Shown: in pieces, positions 1-8,064 of the stretch
How the letters are laid out: each line of letters starts with the position of its first letter
How positions within the stretch are numbered: position 1 is the first letter of the stretch
Assembly (NCBI RefSeq): GCF_017104715.1
Contig: NZ_JAAGPI010000030.1
Span: forward strand, 1-64,000
Length of the DNA stretch: 64,000 nt
Direction: 5' to 3'
From: Burkholderia sp. Ac-20365
Lineage (GTDB): Bacteria; Pseudomonadota; Gammaproteobacteria; Burkholderiales; Burkholderiaceae
Position numbers and translations under genes: made by a program
The notes under the pieces: generated by a model
What the model saw: the letters and a program-made list of their open reading frames with translations, nothing else
Databases searched by the model: none
Told to the model about the DNA's origin: nothing

Positions 1-2
1 TG

Positions 3-122
3 CCCGGCACGAAGAAACCGCGCGAGTTCACCCGCGCCGATCTGGATCAGGCCATCGGGCAGCTCGTGCAGCCGCCAGCGGCACCTTCCACACCTGGCCA
101 GCGGTCTGCACGCACTCACTGA
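3..122 (+). CDS. C-terminal end of a transposase-like protein (5' end outside window)
   Basis: An open frame enters from the left edge and ends at TGA 120-122. It encodes about 39 residues, beginning PGTKKPREFTRADLDQAIG and ending SARTH. The product is basic and then Pro/Ala-rich, as many transposase tails are. The call rests mainly on position: it lies just inside a set of IS21-like terminal repeats ending near 327. The catalytic domain is not in the window, so the family cannot be confirmed from the protein. It could be the last ORF of an IS21-family element. Confidence 0.4.
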   Translation, partial: PGTKKPREFTRADLDQAIGQLVQPPAAPSTPGQRSARTH

Positions 123-212
123 TCGCATTGACACGCCCTGCCCGTTCAGCCGGCCTCCTTCGACACCGTGTGTGAGTTAACCCATGAAAGACAGCCCCCA
201 ACCCAAACGTCA

Positions 213-327
213 GAAACACGACATCTGTAAATAGCCAGCGCTACGACATTTGAATCTGGCTTTGACATTGGTTGTAGGTCCCAAATAGAAATGTCGGGTT
301 TCCGCTAAATAGAAATGTCGTGTTTCA
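213..327. repeat. Multiple terminal repeats of the IS end
   Basis: Two direct copies of AAATAGAAATGTCGnGTTTC lie at 283-301 and 307-326. A third copy of the core, GAAACACGACAT at 213-224, is the exact reverse complement of ATGTCGTGTTTC at 315-326. This is the arrangement of repeated transposase-binding sites seen at IS21-type ends. Confidence 0.55.
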
Positions 328-366
328 GGTAGTTTGTGCGCCGGACAGCCTTGGGGAGCGCCGGCG

Positions 367-490
367 ATGAACGCGACTGGGACGATCACGATGACGATGC
401 GCGAGCTGGACAGGTACAAGGTGACTCAGGATGCCTATGTTATGTGCCCGACAGCACTACCAGATCTACGGGCATTGGGTTTGACGGAGA
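367..490 (+). pseudogene. Possible transposase N-terminal remnant (ISNCY-like)
   Basis: Immediately after the IS end, an open frame from ATG 367 reads MNATGTITMTMRELDRYKV and, about 20 residues later, LRALGLTE. The MTMRELDRYKV start and the GLT motif resemble the N-terminus and first helix-turn-helix of ISNCY-family transposases. The intervening 20 residues do not fit, and the frame soon runs into AT-rich sequence and stops at 606. I read it as a scrambled scrap and not a working gene. The match is short, so chance resemblance is possible. Confidence 0.3.
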
Positions 491-676
491 GTCGCTCGAC
501 AACCACGAACAGCCTGGGCCGAACCACACTATTTTTTTCAAAACCGTATATACGATATTATTTTAGAGCTGTCGCAACATTCGCCGGATCTATCAGCGGG
601 GGCTGAATCGCACGCTATGTCGCCATCACGACCGGGCACGCCGCCAGATGGCTTTAGATTCGACGCAGGGAGATTA

Positions 677-892
677 ATGATGAAGCTTTCTCACAAACTC
701 ACTTCACACAAGGCGGGCCCGGTATGGGGTCTCGCATTTGGCCTGCTCGTCACGCTGGCGGGGATAGGACTCTGGTTGGGAGCGAAGCGATCAGCCTCTG
801 GTGGTCAGTTCGATGAATCGCTGTCGGTAGCCGCCGTGCTCGTTGGCGTGCTCGCGGCAATCTACGCGGTGCACGAACTCCGGCATCGTTAG
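677..892 (+). CDS. Small two-helix membrane protein, unknown function
   Basis: The protein has 71 residues and starts MMKLSHKLTSHKAGPVW. The start at 677 is chosen because AGGGA at 667-671 is well spaced from it; the upstream in-frame ATG at 617 lacks such a site. Two hydrophobic segments are visible, about residues 16-34 (WGLAFGLLVTLAGIGLWLG) and 51-64 (VAAVLVGVLAAIYA), joined by a short polar loop. It ends HELRHR. I do not recognise the family. It sits alone between IS debris and a convergent gene. Confidence 0.55.
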   Translation: MMKLSHKLTSHKAGPVWGLAFGLLVTLAGIGLWLGAKRSASGGQFDESLSVAAVLVGVLAAIYAVHELRHR

Positions 893-1045
893 ACGGCTTC
901 GGCATGGTCACCTGTGGGTACGCTGCGCGGCGTACCGGCATCCGCCTTTGTGCCTGGCCCGACTGTGCTGACAGCACCCGCGCACAATCGTCGGGGCGAT
1001 GCGCTTCACTCTACGTTCGATCCGCGGTCGTCCATAAGCCGCACA

Positions 1046-1864
1046 CTACTCCGACGGCCTGGAGAATCCCGCGAAACGCTGATCGATCACACGTTTGAAC
1101 TCCACCGATTTATACGCGTTCGCAATGTCCGTCACGTACGGCTTGTTCAGATCGGCCGTGCGCACCGCGACGAGGTTAAGGTAATACGGCGGAATTTTCT
1201 CGAGCAGCAGCGCATCCGTGAGTTTGAAACCGGCGGCGAGCGCAAAATTGCCGTTCACGAAGGCGTAGTCGACATCATCCAGGGAACGTGGCAACTGCGC
1301 GGCCTCAAGCGGCACCAGCTTGATCTTGTGCGGATTGGCGTCGATATCCCGCTCCGACGATTTCACAGGATCCACGCCCGACTTCAGCGTCACCCAACCC
1401 AGTTGCTGCAGCAGGATGATCGCACGCGCCTGGTTGGTGACGTCGTTCGGCAAGGACACCGTGACGCCGTCCTTGAGTTCCTCTAGCCGCTTGTGCTTGT
1501 GACTGTATAGCCCGATTGGCGCGGTCGGCACCTTCACCAGTTCGGACAGCGCGAGCTTGTGATCCGCCGAAAACTTCTTCAGATAAACCTCATGCTGGAA
1601 TGCGTTGGCGTCGAGCGCGCCGTCGGCCAGCGCGAGGTTCGGCTGAACGTAATCGCTGAATTCGACGATCGTTACCTTGTAGCCCTCCTTCTCCAGCTGA
1701 GGCTTGATCCCGTAGCGAATCTGATCGGAATAAGGTCCGGCTGTCGCGCCAAAACGGATCTCCTTTTTGTCGGGATCTGCAGCATGCGATGCCGAACTGA
1801 CCGCGATCAATGCGCCCAGTGCGACAGCCTTCAAGGGTGACCATACGCGGCGAAAAGTTTTCAT
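1046..1864 (-). CDS. MetQ/NlpA-family ABC transporter substrate-binding protein
   Basis: The protein has 272 residues, the usual size for the MetQ/NlpA family, which binds methionine or related ligands in the periplasm. A signal peptide ends near residue 28 (AVSSASHA). The mature part has the family hallmarks FGATAGPYSDQI, a FSDYVQPNLALADGALDANAFQHEVYL-type segment (family: DY..PN.AL..G.iDAN.FQH), VSLPNDVTNQARA and FVNGNFALAAG. GAGGAGAAC precedes the ATG. There is no lipobox cysteine, so it is probably a free periplasmic protein. No MetN ATPase or MetI permease gene lies nearby, so it must work with a transporter encoded elsewhere, and its ligand may not be methionine. Confidence 0.85.
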   Translation of the reverse strand: MKTFRRVWSPLKAVALGALIAVSSASHAADPDKKEIRFGATAGPYSDQIRYGIKPQLEKEGYKVTIVEFSDYVQPNLALADGALDANAFQHEVYLKKFSADHKLALSELVKVPTAPIGLYSHKHKRLEELKDGVTVSLPNDVTNQARAIILLQQLGWVTLKSGVDPVKSSERDIDANPHKIKLVPLEAAQLPRSLDDVDYAFVNGNFALAAGFKLTDALLLEKIPPYYLNLVAVRTADLNKPYVTDIANAYKSVEFKRVIDQRFAGFSRPSE

Positions 1865-2190
1865 CGAGTTCTCCTCTGCGCCATTGAGCCCATGGGTTTA
1901 GGGCCGGCGGCGGTTTATCGGTTGCAGGCATGCGAGCTTACAAAAACGTCAGGCGCTGCCAAACCAACAAATCATTCTTTGGTTTCTTCTGCAAGCGAAT
2001 ACGGCTCGCGGCTCACGAGCCATTCCACCGGCGCGAGCGCGATCCGCTTCATATGTTTTGCAGCATTCGTTCGTTGTCGGGCGCGCGATCAGACCGTAGC
2101 CTCCTGCATCCGTGCGCGACGCGTCACGTCGTCATCCATTCGATGCCGCCCATCGCGCACGCCTCGTCAGCGACTATCTCGAGCACATCT
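1865..2190. other. Intergenic region between divergent metQ-like and dehydrogenase genes
   Basis: This 326-base stretch must hold the promoters of the flanking divergent genes. The frame of the downstream dehydrogenase stays open back to 1930, but the translation there (Arg/Cys/Ser-rich) does not look conserved. I see no RNA gene, strong palindrome or terminator in it. Confidence 0.4.
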
Positions 2191-3138
2191 ATGATCACGA
2201 TCGCGAGCCAGCTACCCGAACCCTTCAACGACGCCGTGCGCGCCCTTCTGCCCGCCACGCAGTTGATCGGCATTCCGCGCGGTGTGCCGACGGGATTACC
2301 GGATGACGCGTCGATCCTCGTCGCCGCGCCGATTATCGTGAGAGGCGCGACCGCGCCAGAGCATGCGCCTGCAGGCTGGCCGTTCGGATTGCGCTGGGTC
2401 CAGCTGGGCTCATCCGGAATCGACTTCTATCCGCGCTGGTTTTTCGACGGTCCGCCCGTCACCACCGCACGCGGTACGGCATCGCAAGCGATTGCGGAAT
2501 TCGTGCTGGCAGCGATTTTCTCGCACGCAAAGCGCTTGCCCGACATCTGGATTCACGACGCGCAGCAATGGCAGATGTCGCCGCTCGCGACGGTGGCGGA
2601 CAGTACGGTCGGGATCTTCGGTTTCGGTTCGATCGGCGCGGCAGTTGCGCAAAAAGCGGCGGCACTCGGCGCGCGTGTGCTTGCCGTGCGCCGTCGCACG
2701 GTAAATCAGACGCCGGCGCCTGGCGTGACCTTTGTAGCGGATATCGGCGAGCTTTTGCAGCAATCCGACCACCTGGTGCTGGCTGCGCCCGCTACGGGAT
2801 CGACGCGCCACATCATCAACGGGGCGTCGCTCAAGCTCGCGAAGCAAGGTCTGCATCTGATCAATATCGCACGCGGCTCACTCATTGACGACGAAGCGCT
2901 GCTCGAAGCGCTCGACGACGGCGTGATCGGTGGCGCATCGCTCGACGTTACCGAACCGGAGCCGTTACCCGCAGGCCATCGCTTCTACACGCATCCTCTC
3001 ATCAGACTCTCGCCGCACACGTCGGCGATCGGCCCGCACAATACCGAGGAACTGGCACGCAAGTTCGCGCGCAATTTCAAGGCATTTTCCGCGGGGACCG
3101 CGCTGGAGGATCTGGTGGATGTTCGCCAGGGGTATTAG
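2191..3138 (+). CDS. D-isomer-specific 2-hydroxyacid dehydrogenase
   Basis: The protein has 315 residues and starts MITIASQLPEPFNDAV. It is an NAD(P)-dependent oxidoreductase of 2-hydroxy/2-keto acids, probably cytosolic. The Rossmann motif GFGSIG lies at about residues 144-149. The catalytic triad typical of the family is visible: Arg in NIARGSLIDDEALLEAL, Glu in DVTEPEPLP and His in LSPHTSAIGP. ATG 2191 is chosen because homologues start about here; the frame is open 87 codons further upstream without a convincing start. No clear Shine-Dalgarno is seen. The true substrate (glyoxylate, hydroxypyruvate or other) cannot be told from sequence. Confidence 0.85.
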   Translation: MITIASQLPEPFNDAVRALLPATQLIGIPRGVPTGLPDDASILVAAPIIVRGATAPEHAPAGWPFGLRWVQLGSSGIDFYPRWFFDGPPVTTARGTASQAIAEFVLAAIFSHAKRLPDIWIHDAQQWQMSPLATVADSTVGIFGFGSIGAAVAQKAAALGARVLAVRRRTVNQTPAPGVTFVADIGELLQQSDHLVLAAPATGSTRHIINGASLKLAKQGLHLINIARGSLIDDEALLEALDDGVIGGASLDVTEPEPLPAGHRFYTHPLIRLSPHTSAIGPHNTEELARKFARNFKAFSAGTALEDLVDVRQGY

Positions 3139-3363
3139 CGGAAAGCGACCTGCCGCGTGGCAAGATGCTGTGATCGCCACTGCGCTAATCGGTCTTGTTG
3201 CGTAACCGCTCATCCGGTCGCATGGAGTCTGATAGTCCGCGCGTACGAGCCGGCTCATCGCCGCAACCCTCGCGATTTAAGCGTCGGGCGCGGTGCGGTC
3301 GGCGATCGCAGGGCAACAGCCCAGCTGAACTGACATGTACTCCGAGCATATCCGGCGGCCCGC

Positions 3364-4602
3364 ATGAGTATCCTGACTCGTCCGGCCTTACTGCTTCCTG
3401 AAGGCGTCGAGCGCAGTGCACGCATCCTGCTGATCGCCCGTGGGCTGCGCGGCATGTGCGATGGCTTTATCGCCGTGCTGCTGCCCAGCTATCTGCTGGC
3501 ACTGGGCTTTGGACAACTGGCTGTCGGACTCGTCAGCACGACCACCCTGTTCGGCTCCGCTTTCGCGACCGTGCTAGTGGGTATCATCGGTAGTCGCTTT
3601 GCGCCTCGCGGCCTGCTGCGTTTCGCCGCGGCCCTGATGATTGCCACCGGCCTGGCGTTTGCGGGGCTTTCATCGTTATGGCCAATGCTCGTCGTTGCGT
3701 TCGTCGGCACGTTGAACCCGAGTTCAGGCGATGTCAGCCTGTTTCTTCCGCTTGAACACGCCCGGCTTGCGGAAGCGGCAACCGGCGACGCGCGTACCGC
3801 ACTATTCGCGCGATATAGCCTGGTCGGCGCGCTATCCGCCGCAATCGGCGCGCTCGCGGCCGCACTCCCCGACTGGATCGCCGCACACGCAGGAATCCCT
3901 CCGCTTTCGACAATGCGCGCGATGTTCATCGTCTACTCGATGACGGGATTCGTTATCTGGCTGCTTTACCGGCATCTGCCCGCGGCTCATCCGACGTCTG
4001 GCAAAGCGCATGTGCCGCTTGGTCCCTCGCGCGGGATCGTCACGCGCCTCGCGCTGCTATTCAGCGTCGATGCCTTTGCCGGTGGTCTTCTCGTCAACTC
4101 TTTGCTGACCTTGTGGTTGATCCAGCGGTTTGGACTGTCGCTCGGCGCGGCGGGTCAGTTCTTTTTCTGGGCGGGACTGCTCAGCGCGGGGTCCCAGCTT
4201 GCCGCAACACCGCTGTCGCGCCGGATTGGCCTGCTCAACACGATGGTGTTCACACATATCCCGTCGAGCATGTGCCTGATAGTCGCGGCGTTTTCGCCAT
4301 CGCTTGTGCTGACCCTCGCGCTGCTCCTCGTGCGCAGCGCCCTCTCGCAGATGGATGTGCCGACGCGCAGCGCGTACGTCATGTCGATCGTCACGCCGGC
4401 TGAACGCCCCGCAGCCGCCAGCTTCACCGCGGTGCCACGAAGCCTCGCGGCAGCGCTGGCACCGGCGTTATCGGGGATGCTGCTTGGTCTGGGATGGCTC
4501 GGCGCTCCGCTGGTCGCGTGCGGCATGCTCAAGATTGCCTATGACCTTTCGTTGCTCGTCGCATTCCGCCGCGTTCGACCAGACGGCGGCGCGTCGTCAT
4601 GA
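3364..4602 (+). CDS. Major facilitator superfamily transporter
   Basis: The protein has 412 residues with about 12 hydrophobic segments, the usual MFS size. The first loop after TM2 carries GIIGSRFAPRGLLR, a relaxed version of the MFS motif A (GxLaDrxGrrxxl). The N-terminus is short and cytosolic (MSILTRPALLLPEGVERSARILLIARGLRG). It probably effluxes or imports a small organic solute across the inner membrane. It lies 225 bases after the dehydrogenase on the same strand, so co-transcription is possible but unproven. The start has no strong ribosome site. Confidence 0.75.
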   Translation: MSILTRPALLLPEGVERSARILLIARGLRGMCDGFIAVLLPSYLLALGFGQLAVGLVSTTTLFGSAFATVLVGIIGSRFAPRGLLRFAAALMIATGLAFAGLSSLWPMLVVAFVGTLNPSSGDVSLFLPLEHARLAEAATGDARTALFARYSLVGALSAAIGALAAALPDWIAAHAGIPPLSTMRAMFIVYSMTGFVIWLLYRHLPAAHPTSGKAHVPLGPSRGIVTRLALLFSVDAFAGGLLVNSLLTLWLIQRFGLSLGAAGQFFFWAGLLSAGSQLAATPLSRRIGLLNTMVFTHIPSSMCLIVAAFSPSLVLTLALLLVRSALSQMDVPTRSAYVMSIVTPAERPAAASFTAVPRSLAAALAPALSGMLLGLGWLGAPLVACGMLKIAYDLSLLVAFRRVRPDGGASS

Positions 4603-4831
4603 CACACGAAGACCTGACCTTTCCGTCTCATTCCGCGGAGTTCAGCAAATAATTGCCGTCGATGAAACATATCTGTTCACGATCGCAACTCACCGATATG
4701 AGGCGATCAATCACCCCATTCGCGTGGCCTATCAATAAATGAAAAACTGCCGTCAATACTTTCATTGAAATGACTGACAAAGCAGGACGAGAATAACGTC
4801 TCCTCTATAGAATATCGCGACATAGAAGGAT

Positions 4832-5107
4832 TCACTGGGTCGTTCCATAGCGAGCCGCAGCGATAGCAGCATCACGCTCTTTCTTGGCTTCCGCCTTCTT
4901 GTGGTCATAAACCTTCCTGGCTGCGGCCACCTTCTTGTCGTAGGCGCGATTGGCGGCAGCTTCTTCACGGCGCATCTTCACGATTGCATCATTACTGCCT
5001 GCATGCGCGGCGGGAGCAGCTGGAGCGGATGCGGCTTCGTTCTGTGCCCACGCTGTCGCCGCAAAAGCGACTGCAACGGCGGACAGCATAAGTCTGATGA
5101 GCTTCAT
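4832..5107 (-). CDS. Small secreted Ala/Lys-rich coiled-coil protein
   Basis: The protein has 91 residues. A signal peptide runs to about residue 21 (LSAVAVAFAATAWA), followed by a short Ala/Pro linker. The rest is an uninterrupted charged helix (about residues 40-85) with heptad-like repeats of Ala, Lys and Glu such as VYDHKKAEAKKERDAAIAAA. AGGAG sits seven bases before the ATG. I do not recognise a named family; similar short proteins are common in Burkholderiaceae envelopes. It appears to be a single-gene unit. Confidence 0.7.
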   Translation of the reverse strand: MKLIRLMLSAVAVAFAATAWAQNEAASAPAAPAAHAGSNDAIVKMRREEAAANRAYDKKVAAARKVYDHKKAEAKKERDAAIAAARYGTTQ

Positions 5108-5647
5108 GATCTTCTCCTGATAGTGATCGCCACGTCCGGAGACCTTTCGTCACGCGCACGGAATGCTGTCGTGGGGACGTGGAGAAATTGGCGCGAACGC
5201 GAACCTCGCGGCGGCACACACATGACGCCGCAGGCGCTTTCGTTCGATGTCGGAAAGCATCAATTCAGACCATATACATAAAAGGTCTGTGGGCTGTTAT
5301 AGGCGACCTCGTGCACTGCCGCAAGGGAATGTCTTGTATTCGACGCGGCATGACAACTGGTGAAGAACGATGAAGATAGCGCTGATCCTATCGAATGTTT
5401 CATGCGCTTCAAAAATGCATGTGCATATATGAGAGGATGAGAATACGAATCGACGTCATCACTGGTTGACTCTGGTTATCGTTCAATGATTTTCACGTCT
5501 TTCAAATCTAACCATTTCCATAAATCGCTTATAGAATTGTGATATTTTTATCTCCGTTCTATTCATTCGACGTATAAAAATTTGCATTACCCAGAAAATT
5601 TTCCGACTATATAGACGATCCGCCAGCCTGCCGATGAAGGAGTGACT
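5108..5647. other. AT-richer intergenic region
   Basis: This is 540 bases between divergent genes encoding a secreted protein and a lipoprotein. From about 5380 to 5620 it is clearly more AT-rich than the surroundings, which is consistent with promoters. Short ORFs here show no conserved look or ribosome sites. I see no RNA gene or strong inverted repeat. Confidence 0.4.
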
Positions 5648-6064
5648 ATGGTCTCTCAGTCGCATGAAGGCACCAAACATCTCGCCCAGCTTGCTCTCGT
5701 TGTTGTGGCTTTGCTGGTTGCCGGTTGCAACACGCCGCCAATTCCACCAGGGAAGCCCATCGACATTCCCACTGCGCTGGAGCAGGTCATGGCGGGGCTG
5801 TGCAACTTCAAGAAAGATCAGGCCGCGCATGGAAAAGACTGGGGCATCGCCGTAGAGTCCATTACCGTGGAGCTCGATCTGACCGTGGACGGAGCAAGAA
5901 CTCCCGCGGTGGCAGTGGCGCCCGATATCCAGTTCATTCCGACCGTCAGCTACGGGCAGATCATCACGGCAAACAGAGGCAGTCGCCTCGCATTGACGTT
6001 GAAGAATACCGATCGGGGCAGTGTTCCTACGGGCGATTGCGATGTAGCAAAAGCCGCGAAATAA
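5648..6064 (+). CDS. Small lipoprotein of unknown function
   Basis: The protein has 138 residues from ATG 5648, chosen because AAGGAG at 5637-5642 is five bases upstream; a GTG at 5642 overlaps that site and is unlikely. Residues 12-26 are hydrophobic and end in a lipobox (LVAGC), so the mature protein should be lipid-anchored, starting CNTPPIPPGKPIDIP. The rest is soluble with a beta-rich look (SITVELDLTVDG, AVAVAPDIQFIPTV). Family not recognised. It lies 86 bases before the SYLF gene on the same strand, so the two may form an envelope-stress operon. Confidence 0.7.
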   Translation: MVSQSHEGTKHLAQLALVVVALLVAGCNTPPIPPGKPIDIPTALEQVMAGLCNFKKDQAAHGKDWGIAVESITVELDLTVDGARTPAVAVAPDIQFIPTVSYGQIITANRGSRLALTLKNTDRGSVPTGDCDVAKAAK

Positions 6065-6150
6065 ACGACTTCAAAGTACGAGTCGCCGCGCAGCCATCGT
6101 TTCACGCATTGCAGCAAAACGGGCGAACGTAAACCACAATGGAGGCAACC

Positions 6151-6738
6151 ATGCGCAGAAGAGACTTCATTCAGACTGGTACTGCCACGATCACAGTCGC
6201 TGGCCTTGCACTGGCAGGTTGTCCGCTGATGCTCAGTGACGCCCTCGCCGCCGAGTCCGACGCAGCAAAACGGCAGGAAATCGATGCGAAGGTTCGCGGG
6301 ACCTTGTCGCGGCTGTACGAGACAGTCAAAGGTTCGAAGGAACTGGTCTCGAAGGCGAACGGCGTCCTTGTGTTCCCTTCGGTGCTGAAGGTCGGATTTA
6401 TCGCGGGCGGCGAATACGGTGAAGGTTCATTGCACGCAGGCGGAAAAGTGGTTGGCTACTACAGCACAGTGTCGGGTTCATTTGGTTTGCAAGCCGGCGC
6501 GCAATCGAAGGCTGTCATTTTCCTGTTCATGACGCACGATGCGCTCACCAGTTTTCGAAATTCCAAAGGATGGTCGGTCGGTGGCGAGGGATCGGTTGCA
6601 CTGTTGAAGGTCGGTGCGAATGGAGAGATTGATACGACGACAGCCACTGCGCCTGTCGAAGCAATCGTGATGACTAACGCCGGGCTGATGGGTGACGTGT
6701 CGCTCGCAGGCACCAAGATATCGCGGCTGAAAATCTGA
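6151..6738 (+). CDS. SYLF/Ysc84-domain lipoprotein with twin-arginine signal
   Basis: The protein has 195 residues. Start 6151 follows GGAGG at 6142-6146; the ATG at 6139 is less likely. The N-terminus MRRRDFIQTG is a twin-arginine type motif and is followed by a lipobox LAGC near residue 24, suggesting Tat export and lipid attachment. The body is the SYLF (Ysc84, DUF500) lipid-binding domain: ANGVLVFPSVLKVGFIAGGEYGEG-like segment, then SGSFGLQAGAQSKAVIFLFMT and KGWSVGGEGSVAL. In eukaryotes the domain binds phosphoinositides and actin; the bacterial role is unclear but probably membrane-surface related. Confidence 0.85.
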   Translation: MRRRDFIQTGTATITVAGLALAGCPLMLSDALAAESDAAKRQEIDAKVRGTLSRLYETVKGSKELVSKANGVLVFPSVLKVGFIAGGEYGEGSLHAGGKVVGYYSTVSGSFGLQAGAQSKAVIFLFMTHDALTSFRNSKGWSVGGEGSVALLKVGANGEIDTTTATAPVEAIVMTNAGLMGDVSLAGTKISRLKI

Positions 6739-6873
6739 TACCCGCGCTTTTGTTACGATGCTCCGAAGTGTGGCCAACGACGCGCCGCGGCCCCAAGCGG
6801 CGCCGAAGACGAAAACAATGCGTGCGCTGTCGTGGCACGGACTCACCGTTCACGATGCGCCCTCTTCTCCCCG

Positions 6874-7056
6874 TTACTTCGACGCGATGTAGGTCGATGT
6901 GAATCTGCCCGATATCTGCTGAATCGATCCATTCGCCTGCCCAGCGTCGGAAACAGATGCTCGCGCAACCTCATTTGCAGGTTCAGGCGATGCTTTAGAA
7001 CCGACAAGGAATCCAGTAGAGGTGAGAAAGATCACGGCCGATAGAAAAAATTCCAT
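6874..7056 (-). CDS. Possible small secreted or membrane peptide
   Basis: The ORF has 60 residues. Residues 2-18 are hydrophobic (EFFLSAVIFLTSTGFLVG), followed by a Ser/Ala-rich polar tail with no further features. AAAGG lies about seven bases before ATG 7056. No homology is recognised and coding character is hard to judge at this length. Confidence 0.35.
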   Translation of the reverse strand: MEFFLSAVIFLTSTGFLVGSKASPEPANEVARASVSDAGQANGSIQQISGRFTSTYIASK

Positions 7057-7334
7057 AGCGCTGCCTTTGGGTGAATGACCCGCTTTGGCACGTGTCCAAC
7101 GTCTCCGACATTGCCACTCACGAACAGCAAGCGGTGTCAGGTTTTTATCGATGCACGACTCTTCTGATAAGTTTAGTCACTGATCGATCACGCGCAGACG
7201 CTTACGCTAAAAAGGCGAGATAACCTCGCTTTGATTCATTCTCACGGAATATTTTCCAAACCGTACGCGAGAACATTCGCCGTGTTCAGCACGATGGCTC
7301 GATCGCGAGGGAGATTGGCTGCGCATGCAGGCTT

Positions 7335-7799
7335 CTACGGCCAGCAGTCCGTGCTGACCGGTTGCCAGTGCGATGCAGGTGGATGCTCGCACATCAATAC
7401 CGCTCGCACCGATGCGTGGAGCGAAAATCGTTTCAAGGTCGTCAGGCGCAGCGCGACATGTGCGTCGATCGCTGCCTCCAGATCGTCGAAACTGGCGGGC
7501 TTACGCAAAAAACGCGTCCACGGATGCGGCATCCGGCGAGGTTCCGGCGCTGCCGACAACAGGAGAATAGGCAGCTCCGAGTAGCCAGGCTGCGCCCGCA
7601 CGATGCCACACAGTTGTGCGCCGTCGATGCCGGGCATCTCCAGGTCCGTGATCATGAACTCGACGGACTCCCGACGCAGCACGTCGAGAGCACGGCGCGC
7701 ATCGGTGGCAATGCGCACGCGATGTCCGTCACCCTCCAGTGCGACCTGCAAGGCCCACAGGTTTTCCGAATCGTCATCAACCAGAAGTATATTTGCCAC
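7335..7799 (-). CDS. Single-domain response regulator (receiver protein)
   Basis: From GTG 7799 the protein has 154 residues and begins VANILLVDDDSENLWALQ, the start expected for a CheY-like receiver. The upstream open frame (to 7985) looks non-coding. Acidic residues DDD, the phospho-acceptor Asp in MITDLEMPGIDG, Ser in LLLSAAP and Lys in FLRKPASFDDL are all present. No output domain follows; the last 40 residues are a short Cys/Pro-containing tail. There is no kinase gene nearby. It may act by protein-protein contact or as a phosphate sink. Confidence 0.75.
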   Translation of the reverse strand: MANILLVDDDSENLWALQVALEGDGHRVRIATDARRALDVLRRESVEFMITDLEMPGIDGAQLCGIVRAQPGYSELPILLLSAAPEPRRMPHPWTRFLRKPASFDDLEAAIDAHVALRLTTLKRFSLHASVRAVLMCEHPPASHWQPVSTDCWP

Positions 7800-8064
7800 G
7801 ACTTCGGTCCACGTGCGATTGACCCCTATCCATGCCGGTACTCCGACGCCGGCGCCCGACGCGTTTGCACGCCACTGCACCGATGACGCTGCCGCGTCGG
7901 GCGCAGTTTTTGTACCTTCAGCGATTTCACGGCGTCCGGCGCCATGGCGGCGCGACGACCTCCTGTGAAAGATGTCTGTTATCAAGGTGCAATACGCTCC
8001 GCAATCGATGTGCCGGATACCCCGCCGGTCGCCAAACGGAGCGCCGGGTGCATGCGCCGAATGC

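Larger units (their letters stand above)
1..327. mobile_element. Right end of an IS21-like insertion sequence (partial)
   Basis: After the ORF end at 122 lies non-coding DNA with repeated terminal-type motifs, and the last of them finishes at 327 in ...GTGTTTCA. Read inward on the minus strand the end starts TGAAACACGACATTTC, that is with the TG dinucleotide typical of IS21-family ends. Multiple internal copies of the end sequence are also typical of that family. The left end and most of the transposase genes lie outside the window, and no target-site duplication can be checked. Confidence 0.5.

Noticed and set aside
4603..4831. Short ORF and possible small RNA between MFS and the secreted-protein gene
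   Set aside because: No ribosome site, hairpin with U-run or promoter pair could be supported.
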